Source: an uncultured Gemmatimonadota bacterium | Lineage (GTDB): Bacteria; Gemmatimonadota; Gemmatimonadetes; Gemmatimonadales; GWC2-71-9 | DNA: 12,636 nucleotides | Direction of reading: 5' to 3' | NCBI GenBank assembly: GCA_946479825.1 | Contig: CAMLHU010000031.1 | Coordinates: 1-12,636 of the forward strand | Part shown: positions 6,684 through 12,636 of the stretch, one piece after another | Layout of the letters: each line of letters begins with the position of its first letter | Position numbering within the stretch: the first letter of the stretch is position 1 | Program-made: the position numbers and the translations under genes | Notes under the pieces: model-generated | Databases searched by the model: none | What the model was told of the DNA's origin: nothing | What the model saw: the letters and a program-made list of their open reading frames with translations, nothing else

Positions 6684-6737
6684 CCTCACCCCCTGGCCCC
6701 CTCTCCACATACGTGGAGAGGGGGAACGGGGGTGAGG
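6684..6737. repeat. Palindromic intergenic repeat, complete 54-bp copy
   Basis: This is the cleanest member of the family. CCTCACCCCC at 6684 and GGGGGTGAGG ending at 6737 bound a perfect 12-bp stem, CCCCCTCTCCAC (6697-6708) paired with GTGGAGAGGGGG (6713-6724), loop ATAC. The terminal arms are also complementary to each other, so the whole element can fold back. It starts one base after the stop codon of the DUF1080 gene (6739-6741) and precedes the GMC leader. It may attenuate or terminate transcription between the two genes, although there is no U-run. Confidence 0.92.
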
Positions 6738-6738
6738 C

Positions 6739-7506
6739 TCACGGCAGCTCCCGCACCCACACGTTCCGATACCGCACCGGATGCCCGTGATCCTGCAACT
6801 CGATCGGGAGCCGGTCGGCGTGGCGGGTGTAGGGCGGGCGGACCATGTGCGCCGTCGGGCCCGTCAGGACGACGTCGTCCTGGACCACGACGCCGTTCAG
6901 GATGACGGTCATCCGTGCCGGGCGCTCGAGCGAGCCGTCGTCCTTCCAGCGCGGGGCGTGGAAGATGATGTCGTACACGTTCCATTCGCCGGGCGCGCGC
7001 ACGGCGTTGACGAGCGGCGGATACTGGCCGTAGATCGCCGACGCCTGGCCGTCGGGGTAGGTCTCAGCGTGGTACGAGTCGAGCACCTGCACTTCGTAGT
7101 GCCGCATCAGGTACACGCCGCTGTTGCCGCGGTCCTGGCCCTCGCCGGTGGGCGGGGTCGGGGCCGACCACTCGATGTGCAGCTGCTCGTCGCCGAAGCC
7201 GGCCCTGGTGTGGATGTCACCGCTCCCGGCCTTCACGGCGAACCACCCGTCGCCCACGGTCCAGGGCGCCGCGCGGCCCGAGTCGTCCACCCAGGCCGAG
7301 AGGTCCTTGCCGTCGAAGAGCACGGTGGCGTCGGAGGGCGGCGCTTCGGGGGTGGCGCCCGGCGTGATCACCGGCGGCTGCGGGCGCTGCATCGAGTGCT
7401 GGGGATAGTCGGTCGGCATCGGCTGCTTGACCTGGGCCGACAGCGTTCCGGCGAGCGCGATCGTGGCGCCGGCAAGCAACGACAACGAATGGCGGAGAAG
7501 ATTCAT
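6739..7506 (-). CDS. Secreted DUF1080 (3-keto-disaccharide hydrolase family) protein
   Basis: 255 aa from the ATG at 7506. DUF1080 proteins have a concanavalin-like beta-sandwich, and characterised members cleave 3-keto-glycosides. The N-terminus is a signal peptide (MNLLRHSLSLLAGATIALAG, cut near LSAQ at 25) followed by a Pro-rich linker (30-58). Family motifs are LFDGKDLSAW (63-72), RGNSGVYL (127-133 region), YEVQVLDSY (137-145), YPDGQASAIYGQYPP (150-164), PGEWNVYDIIFHAPRW (172-187) and LPIELQDHGHPVRYRNVWVREL at the end. I chose this ATG over an in-frame TTG at 7542 because it begins the signal peptide and has GAGG 5 nt upstream. It lies 42 nt after the GH38-like stop codon, so the two are probably co-transcribed. 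Probable role: hydrolysis or eliminative cleavage of a keto-glycoside made by the GMC enzyme. Confidence 0.92.
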   Translation of the reverse strand: MNLLRHSLSLLAGATIALAGTLSAQVKQPMPTDYPQHSMQRPQPPVITPGATPEAPPSDATVLFDGKDLSAWVDDSGRAAPWTVGDGWFAVKAGSGDIHTRAGFGDEQLHIEWSAPTPPTGEGQDRGNSGVYLMRHYEVQVLDSYHAETYPDGQASAIYGQYPPLVNAVRAPGEWNVYDIIFHAPRWKDDGSLERPARMTVILNGVVVQDDVVLTGPTAHMVRPPYTRHADRLPIELQDHGHPVRYRNVWVRELP

Positions 7507-7548
7507 CACGGCCTCAAGGTGAGTGCGGCAGATTCTACTCAAAACAAC

Positions 7549-10500
7549 TTACCGCCTGGCGCCCCCGCGGGCCACACGCAACGTGCGGGTGCCGAGCGGG
7601 GCCAGCGTGGCCCGCACGGCGGCGCCCCCGGCGCGCAGGATGGTCGTGTGCGGCCGGTCGGTCGGATTGAACAGGGCCACGACGATGGCGTTCCGCCCCG
7701 CCGGCGTGAGCGAGGTGACGATCACCGCGGGGTCGCTCGAGGTGAGCGCCGGCGGCGGCACCCGCCGCCGGGTGTCGGCGATGGCGGGGACAAGCGACTG
7801 GCTCCGTTCGATGCCGAAGCGCTCCGCCGCCGCCGGATCCCACGGGCCGTGCGGCCGGATGGCGTAGCGGAACGTCACCAGCCCCGGCTGGTCGGCCTTG
7901 AAGTTGGTGTGCCAGTAGTTGTTCATCACGTAGGAATAGAGCAGCTGCGTCGCGGGCAGGTGCGTAAGCCACCCCTCGGTCCCGTCCTCGTGATGCCAAT
8001 CCTCGGCCCACATCCCCCCGACCTCGACCAGCGGGGCGTCGAGTGTCGCCCACGTCACGCCGATGCTGTCGTTGGAGACGTCGGCCCAGCGGTCCACCGT
8101 GAACACGTTGCGGTCGGCGCCCGGAAGCTGGTCGCTGTCGGGGCGGACGATGGCCCACGGCACGTCGAGGCGCACCTGCCCCCCGGGCACCAGGAACGGG
8201 AAGCCGACGTGCACCGCTTCCTTCGAGCGCACCGGCGCCTTGTCGATGCTGGTGGAGAGCTCGAGGAAGTCGGATCCTGAACCGAGCGTGTAGGTGCGGA
8301 CCAGCGACATCGCGCTGGGCGCGGCCGAGATGACCGTGAGCCGCGCCAGCACCGGCCCGGGCTCGGCGACGACAAGACGCACCCCCGTCACGCCCTCGGC
8401 GGCGCTGGATGACCGCCCCCGCACGTACTTGTACTCGTTCCACTCGCCGTGCGCCCGGTCCACCAGTTCGTGTCCGTGCCAGCGGACGCTCGCCAGCGCG
8501 CCGGTGACCGTATCCACGTGCGCGACGATCACGGAGTTCCAGAGCGAGTCACCGGCGGCGTGCGCGTCGCCGGCGGGGCGCGCCCATCCCGGATGGAACC
8601 AGAACCGGCGCGCGCCGAACGCCGGGATCGAGTCCGCCAGGAAGGCCAGCGTCCCGTTGGCGAGCCGCTCGGAGGGGACCGGCCGTCCGGCGGCGTCGGT
8701 CACCCGGTCGCGCTCGACGTTGATCCCTGCGGGAAGCCCGGCGATGGCCGATCGCACGCTCGAGGTCGGGTTGAATACGTCGAGCGCGGCGACGGACCTG
8801 GATGCCGCCGCGCCGGTCGCCCGCACGAGCAGGGTGTCGGCCTGGCGGGCGGCGGAATCGGCGAAACCGCGCTTCACCGCCCACTGCGCCAGCACGAAGG
8901 GGTCGTCAGGGTCGCTGATGCTCCGGTCGGCGCCCCAGGTGTGCTCGCTGAACAGCACCACGTCGCGCCAGGCGCGCCAGAAGGCGGCGGCGTCGTAGTG
9001 GATCGGGTCGCGCATCGCGAAGAGCGTCGCGGCCTCGGTGAGCCGCTCCGCCGCCATCCGGCTCTCGGCGGTCTCCCGCGCGGTGGATCCGGCGCCGTCC
9101 TCCCAGTAGCCGGTCAGGTCTCCCCGCACCCGGCGGAGGGCCCGCCCGTACTTCCGCTCGAACGCGCTGAACATCATCGGCAGCGTGGCGATGACCACCC
9201 GGGGCGAGGCGTAGGTCCGGTTCCACCGCCGCACCGCGTCGGGGAGCAGCGTGTCCACCGCGCCGTTGTCGCCGGTGGTGTAGCGCACCTGGACGATCTC
9301 CCATGGGTAGCGGGCCGCGGCGAGCGAGTCGGCGTAGTCCACGAGCCCGCCCTCGTCGGCCAGGCCCGGCCAGCCGCGCCGGCGGGCGTGGAACCACGAG
9401 TAGCCGCGGCCGGCCACCATCACGAGCACCGAATCCCGTCCCGACGGCGACATCCAGTAGAACGCGCTGTCCCCCCAGGTGGTGAGCAGGCGCCCGATCC
9501 GGTCGCCGCGGCCCGGGAGCTGCGGCTGATAGTTGGGGCCGCTCGAGAGGTAGCGGATCCCCGCCCGCGCCAGCGCCGGGACGACGCCCCAGCTGAACCC
9601 GGGGACATCCGACGTCATCGCCGTGGTGATCGGGACGTGGTCCCTGGCGCGCAGCGTCCGGGCGTACGCCAGCGCCCAGTCGAGCTCCTCGGGCCGAGAG
9701 AGCCCGGTCATCAGGTCGGCGTAGAAGCCGTTGAGCGAGAGGTCGCCCCGGCGCGCGGCGGCGAGGAACGCGGCGCGGTCGCGCGGGCCGGCGTGCGCCA
9801 GATAGTCCTCCACCGGCCAGAGACCTTCGACGTTCCAGTGGAACCGCGCCCCCGGGGGATACCCCGCGGTCCGGCGCGCGAGCGCCATCCCGTCGAGATA
9901 CGTCCGGATGTGGCGCCGCTCGGCGTCCGCCTGGACGACGTTGTACCCGATGTCGAGGTGCGCGTGGGGGATGAGATAGAAGGTCCTCGGCGTGACCGGC
10001 GCGAGCGGGAGGGCGTCCCAGCGGGTCGAGTCGGGTCCATCGGTGAGCACGAGCGCCAGCGTCGTGTCGCGCCGGACCGCGGGCACCGGGACCTCGAGGA
10101 CGTTCCAGCCCTCCCGGAGGCCGGTGTGCAGCCGGGGGACGCCGCCGACCGAGACCGTCACGGCATCGGCCGGTACCAGGCTCCAGACGCCCACGCGGAC
10201 CGCCTGGCGGACTCCCGTGCGCGTCCTGACCAGCGCCTGCTCCGCCGAGGCGAGCGCCACCGGCGCGATCGGCTGGGTGAACGTCATGTACCACGAGCGG
10301 CTGTTCGCACTCTCGCCGGTCATCCGGAGGACCAGCCCGCTGTCGGCGGCGACCCAGCTCGCCGGCACGCGCAGCGTCAGCCGGCCGGTCACGGCGCCGG
10401 CCCAGTCCACGAGCAGGGTGTGGAACGAGAGCGTCGCGCCGTCTCGGCCGGGGATCGCCCAGTCGGCGGTGTCGAGCGGCGAGGGGACGGTGAATTCGGG

Positions 10501-10845
10501 GCGGCCGGCGATGGCGAGGGTGAAGCGGTGCTGCGCCGTACCGGCGTCCACCACGTCCATCGACGCCATCCACTCGAAGGTCACGAACGGCCCCGCCACC
10601 GGTCGCGGGACCGGTGCCGTGCGCCACTCGATGTAGCGGGTGCTGTCGATGTTGCGGACGAGGAGCGCACTGCTGATGAGGGGCGATGCGGTACGGTAGG
10701 AGAAGCGCTCACCGGCGAGCGTCTGGCCGTAGCCTTCGACGTACGGCGTCGCGACGGCGGGCCAGGGTCGGACTTGCGGCGCCTGCGCGGACAGGGATGC
10801 GGTGACCGACAGCGCGATCAGACCCGCGGCCACCGCTCTCCTCAC
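7549..10845 (-). CDS. Large secreted GH38-like glycosidase (alpha-mannosidase superfamily)
   Basis: 1098 aa if started at the GTG at 10845, giving the signal peptide MRRAVAAGLIALSVTASLSA ending near AQ. Residues about 25-280 form a beta-rich N-terminal region. The GH38-type catalytic barrel starts at about 285 with FYLIPHAHLDIGY, whose His296 and Asp298 fit the zinc-binding H-x-D of GH38. TSDVPGFSWG supplies Asp413 as likely nucleophile/zinc ligand, and SEHTWGAD gives His635, a candidate last zinc ligand. The rest (about 680-1098) is beta-sandwich, as in GH38 C-terminal regions. The sequence is diverged from classical alpha-mannosidases and resembles the DUF5054/GH38-like group, so the sugar specificity is uncertain. 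An in-frame ORF continues upstream to 10953, but that part is repeat DNA. It is probably co-transcribed with the DUF1080 gene 42 nt downstream. Confidence 0.85.
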   Translation of the reverse strand: MRRAVAAGLIALSVTASLSAQAPQVRPWPAVATPYVEGYGQTLAGERFSYRTASPLISSALLVRNIDSTRYIEWRTAPVPRPVAGPFVTFEWMASMDVVDAGTAQHRFTLAIAGRPEFTVPSPLDTADWAIPGRDGATLSFHTLLVDWAGAVTGRLTLRVPASWVAADSGLVLRMTGESANSRSWYMTFTQPIAPVALASAEQALVRTRTGVRQAVRVGVWSLVPADAVTVSVGGVPRLHTGLREGWNVLEVPVPAVRRDTTLALVLTDGPDSTRWDALPLAPVTPRTFYLIPHAHLDIGYNVVQADAERRHIRTYLDGMALARRTAGYPPGARFHWNVEGLWPVEDYLAHAGPRDRAAFLAAARRGDLSLNGFYADLMTGLSRPEELDWALAYARTLRARDHVPITTAMTSDVPGFSWGVVPALARAGIRYLSSGPNYQPQLPGRGDRIGRLLTTWGDSAFYWMSPSGRDSVLVMVAGRGYSWFHARRRGWPGLADEGGLVDYADSLAAARYPWEIVQVRYTTGDNGAVDTLLPDAVRRWNRTYASPRVVIATLPMMFSAFERKYGRALRRVRGDLTGYWEDGAGSTARETAESRMAAERLTEAATLFAMRDPIHYDAAAFWRAWRDVVLFSEHTWGADRSISDPDDPFVLAQWAVKRGFADSAARQADTLLVRATGAAASRSVAALDVFNPTSSVRSAIAGLPAGINVERDRVTDAAGRPVPSERLANGTLAFLADSIPAFGARRFWFHPGWARPAGDAHAAGDSLWNSVIVAHVDTVTGALASVRWHGHELVDRAHGEWNEYKYVRGRSSSAAEGVTGVRLVVAEPGPVLARLTVISAAPSAMSLVRTYTLGSGSDFLELSTSIDKAPVRSKEAVHVGFPFLVPGGQVRLDVPWAIVRPDSDQLPGADRNVFTVDRWADVSNDSIGVTWATLDAPLVEVGGMWAEDWHHEDGTEGWLTHLPATQLLYSYVMNNYWHTNFKADQPGLVTFRYAIRPHGPWDPAAAERFGIERSQSLVPAIADTRRRVPPPALTSSDPAVIVTSLTPAGRNAIVVALFNPTDRPHTTILRAGGAAVRATLAPLGTRTLRVARGGARR

Positions 10846-10942
10846 TGCCGTTCCCCCACTTCCTCGCGGCCGACTCGCGCTTCGCGCTCGCAAGGGCCGC
10901 TTCGGTCGCCACGTACGTGGAGCGGGGGGCAGGGGGGTGAGG
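10840..10942 (-). repeat. Palindromic intergenic repeat carrying the 51-bp module (copy 2)
   Basis: Read on the minus strand, CCTCACCCCCC begins at 10942, the central palindrome CCACGTACGTGG follows, then the same 51-bp module as at 324-374, then GGGGGAACGGCAGTGAGG ending at 10840. The module and adjacent centre (10858-10921) match 311-374 at 62 of 64 positions in opposite orientation. It fills most of the gap between the isomerase-like gene and the GH38-like gene and overlaps the first codons of the latter. The remaining 10943-11009 contains only weak inverted GAAGTC/GACTTC arms. Confidence 0.87.
10843..10857 (-). promoter_or_regulatory. RBS and GTG start of the GH38-like gene, inside a repeat
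   Basis: On the minus strand GGGGGA (10857-10852) is followed by six bases and GTG (10845-10843). The surrounding 18 bases match the right arm of the intact palindromic repeat at 6720-6737 at 16 positions. Ribosome binding site and start codon therefore appear to derive from the repeat. The choice of start rests on the signal peptide that begins here. A second in-frame GTG lies four codons downstream and cannot be excluded. Confidence 0.65.
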
Positions 10943-11009
10943 AGAAGTCTCAAGTCGCGGGCCTTTTCGAGGACTTCCGATCGACGTTGCGCTTCGGGTC
11001 CCGATCCGG

Positions 11010-11867
11010 TCAGAATCGAAGCCCCCGCAGGTACTCGTAGCTGACCTTGATGTCCGCCAGCGGCGACGGCGGATCGTCGTGCTCCACGAAGTAATGCACG
11101 GTCCCCGCCTGCTTCGCGTGCCCGAAGATCCCCTTCCAGTCGATCGTCCCCCGGCCGACGTCCACCATCTTGCGGTCGGCCGAGAGATCCTTGACGTGCA
11201 CCATCGGGAAGCGGCCCGGGTACTTCGCGAAGTACTTGAGCGGGTCGCCGCCGCCCAGCGTGATCCAGTAGAGGTCCATCTCGAACTGCACCAGCTTCGG
11301 GTCGGTGCGGTCGAGGAAGATGTCGTACGGGAGCTGCCCCTCGATCGGGGTGAACTCCGGGTTGTGGTTGTGGTAGGCGAACTTGAGCCCGGCGGCACGC
11401 GCCTTCTCGCCGATGGCGTTGAACCCGTCGGCGCTCTTCTGCAGGGCGGCGACGGTGTTGCGGCGGTCCTCGTCGAGCCAGGCGACGACCACGTACTCGT
11501 GGCCGATCGCGCGCGCCGCGTCGAACACGGCGTTCGGCTCCCGCTCGAGCGACTCGATGGCCACGTGCGCCGACGGCGCGCGGAGGCCCAGGTGGTCGAG
11601 GAGTTTCCGGATCTCGACGGGCTTCTGGTCGAAGTACCCCGCGAACTCCACTTCCTTATAGCCGATCCCCGCCACGGCCTTGAGCGTCCCCTCGAAGTCC
11701 TTGGCCATCAGCGAGCGCACGGTGTAGAGCTGGACCCCGATCCTCGGGATCCGGGCTGTCGCCCCGAAGGCGCGCGTCATCCACTCCGGCGCGCCCAACG
11801 ACGGCAGTGCACTCACCCCCGCCAGCGCGGCGGTAGTGCGGAGGAAGTCTCGACGGGTGGTGGGCAT
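11010..11867 (-). CDS. Tat-exported TIM-barrel sugar isomerase/epimerase-like protein
   Basis: 285 aa, AP-endonuclease-2/xylose isomerase-like TIM barrel superfamily, whose members isomerise or epimerise sugars and in some glycoside pathways act on keto-sugars. The N-terminus TTRRDFLRTTAALAG (3-17) is a clear Tat leader. The barrel begins at RIGVQLYTVRSLM (42-54). Candidate metal and active-site residues are His101 (SAHV), the YHNHNPEF segment (165-172), Glu196 and Asp198 (FEMDLYW), His224 and Lys226-Asp227 (VHVKDL) and Glu262 (FVEHDD), matching the family order. The ATG at 11867 starts the Tat signal; there is no Shine-Dalgarno, and three 7-bp units lie upstream. It sits 164 bp before the GH38-like gene and is probably part of the same catabolic set. 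Substrate unknown. Confidence 0.91.
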   Translation of the reverse strand: MPTTRRDFLRTTAALAGVSALPSLGAPEWMTRAFGATARIPRIGVQLYTVRSLMAKDFEGTLKAVAGIGYKEVEFAGYFDQKPVEIRKLLDHLGLRAPSAHVAIESLEREPNAVFDAARAIGHEYVVVAWLDEDRRNTVAALQKSADGFNAIGEKARAAGLKFAYHNHNPEFTPIEGQLPYDIFLDRTDPKLVQFEMDLYWITLGGGDPLKYFAKYPGRFPMVHVKDLSADRKMVDVGRGTIDWKGIFGHAKQAGTVHYFVEHDDPPSPLADIKVSYEYLRGLRF

Positions 11868-11873
11868 ATGAGT

Positions 11874-11894
11874 TCGCTATCCGTTATCCGTAGG
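11874..11894. repeat. Short 7-bp tandem array (CCGTTAT) upstream of the isomerase-like gene
   Basis: Three 7-bp units, TCGCTAT, CCGTTAT, CCGTAGG, begin six bases outside the ATG (11865-11867). On its own this would be weak, but the period and the position match the longer arrays at 4033 and 6639. The remaining gap up to 11971 shows no convincing promoter. Confidence 0.5.
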
Positions 11895-11971
11895 CGTCGT
11901 GCGAGGGGCTCCAACCAAGGTACTTCGAAACCAGATCTCCGCGATACCGTCCGCCCAGGCCTATCGCGGCC

Positions 11972-12636
11972 CTACCCCCTGACCACCTCCCCGACCTCCG
12001 TCCCCTCGCCCCACACCTCGTGTGCCGCTGCGCGCCCGCAGAGCGCGCCGACCACGTTGCCGGTGCCGTTGTAGCCACCGATGGCCCACACGCCGGGTCG
12101 CACCTCAGCGAACACCGGCATCCCGTCGTCCGTGTACCCCACCGACGCCCCCCACCGATGGGTGATCGGCGCGAGCACGCCGAGCCGCTGGATCAGGAAC
12201 TCCTCGAGCCGGTCCTGGATCGCCTCGGTGGGCTCGGTGTCCGTGGTCCACTCGGCGTCGCCGCCGGCGTCGCGGAATCCGCCGAGGGCGATCTCGCCGG
12301 TCGGGAGCTGCTGCCAGTACTCATAGCCGTAGCGGTAGTAGACGGGGCGCGGGAAGGTGACGCGGGGTTCCGATGCCGTCGCCAGCATCTGGAGGCGCGA
12401 GGTCCGGACCCGCTGGGCCAGCTCCGGGATGAGGACCTCGAGCTTCCCGTCCACCGCGACGATCGCCCGCTCGCAGCGGATCGCGCCGCCGCCGGCCTCC
12501 ACGCGGTCACCCGCGATCGCGAGGGCGGCGGTCTGTTCGAAGAGCTGCGCCCCGCCGGCGATGGCCCGGGTGGCGAGGGTGCGGCAGCGGGCGAGCGGCT
12601 GGAAGGCGCCGTCGGCGGGGAAGAGCAGTCCGCGCC
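11972..12636 (-). CDS. FAD-dependent oxidoreductase, DAO family, C-terminal part (cut by window edge)
   Basis: At least 220 aa are present; the frame stays open to the window end, so the N-terminal FAD-binding loop is outside. The visible part runs from RGLLFPADGAFQPLARCRTL through CERAIVAVDG and YYRYGYEYWQQLPTGEIALGGF to THRWGASVGYTDDGMPVFAE and WAIGGYNGTGNVVGALCGRA. This is the C-terminal half of D-amino-acid-oxidase-fold enzymes such as gamma-glutamylputrescine or glycine/sarcosine oxidases, with the closing GYNGTGN FAD-contacting segment. These enzymes oxidise amines or amino acids to imines. A GTG at 12502 is internal to the protein, not the start. It stops 104 bp before the isomerase-like gene; a link to the sugar genes is not evident. 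Confidence 0.87.
   Translation of the reverse strand, partial: RGLLFPADGAFQPLARCRTLATRAIAGGAQLFEQTAALAIAGDRVEAGGGAIRCERAIVAVDGKLEVLIPELAQRVRTSRLQMLATASEPRVTFPRPVYYRYGYEYWQQLPTGEIALGGFRDAGGDAEWTTDTEPTEAIQDRLEEFLIQRLGVLAPITHRWGASVGYTDDGMPVFAEVRPGVWAIGGYNGTGNVVGALCGRAAAHEVWGEGTEVGEVVRG

Noticed and set aside
5078..6790. 570-aa plus-strand open frame opposite the GMC gene
   Set aside because: Val/Ala/His/Arg-rich with no domain; antisense shadow of a complete, motif-bearing flavoprotein gene.
7507..7542. TTG start adding 12 residues to the DUF1080 protein
   Set aside because: The ATG at 7506 starts a standard signal peptide and has GAGG at 5 nt.
7515..7550. AT-rich stretch with TAGAAT as a possible -10 box before the DUF1080 gene
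   Set aside because: No -35-like hexamer at 17 bp, and the 42-nt gap suggests co-transcription with the GH38-like gene. Too weak to list as a promoter.
10846..10953. N-terminal extension of the GH38-like ORF by 36 codons
   Set aside because: The extension translates repeat DNA, is Arg/Pro-rich and would bury the signal peptide. The GTG at 10845 is preferred.
10943..10980. GAAGTC/GACTTC inverted arms after the isomerase-like gene as a terminator
   Set aside because: Only 6-bp arms with a loop of about two dozen bases and no U-run. Not convincing.
8449..11040. 863-aa plus-strand open frame opposite the GH38-like gene
   Set aside because: Arg/Gly/Val/His-rich translation without any recognisable domain. 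It is antisense to a gene with a signal peptide and catalytic motifs, and long antisense frames are expected at this GC content.

Overview
The window is GC-rich (I estimate the high 60s percent) and every credible gene lies on the minus strand, so transcription runs from high to low coordinates. High GC, many secreted proteins (Sec and Tat leaders), a DPP-IV type peptidase and a cluster of DUF1080, GMC, Gfo/Idh/MocA and sugar-isomerase families suggest an environmental heterotroph. Gemmatimonadota is my best guess, with Acidobacteriota or similar phyla possible. There is no rRNA or other taxonomic marker, so this is inference.

Layout in transcription order: a partial FAD-dependent (DAO-type) oxidoreductase cut by the right edge (12636-11972); a Tat-exported TIM-barrel sugar isomerase/epimerase-like protein (11867-11010); a large secreted GH38-like glycosidase (10845-7549); a secreted DUF1080 (3-keto-disaccharide hydrolase family) protein (7506-6739); a GMC flavoprotein dehydrogenase with a four-cysteine motif (6634-4940), overlapping by 4 nt its Tat-signal gluconate 2-dehydrogenase subunit 3-like partner (4943-4356); a Gfo/Idh/MocA oxidoreductase (4031-2787); and a secreted S9B dipeptidyl-peptidase IV-like enzyme (2623-401). 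No tRNA, rRNA, CRISPR array, transposase or integrase was seen.

Read together, the central genes look like an oxidative carbohydrate-degradation locus. A flavin dehydrogenase with a Tat partner could oxidise a glycoside to a 3-keto-glycoside. The DUF1080 protein could cleave it. The TIM-barrel and Gfo/Idh/MocA proteins could process or reduce the keto-sugar, and the GH38-like enzyme could supply or trim the substrate. Family membership is well supported; the combined pathway and its substrate are inference.

The intergenic DNA is unusually structured. A palindromic repeat family (cores CCCCTCTCC...GGAGAGGGG, ends CCTCACCCCC...GGGGGTGAGG) occurs at five sites, three of them within about 8 bp of a stop codon. 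Two copies carry the same 51-bp module. Degenerate 7-bp tandem arrays, each with a different unit, lie at the start codons of three genes and at the stop codon of a fourth. Two 41-bp CACGGAG/CACGAAG arrays and an 8-bp array at the left edge complete the set. The probable start codon and ribosome-binding site of the GH38-like gene lie inside one of the palindromic repeats.
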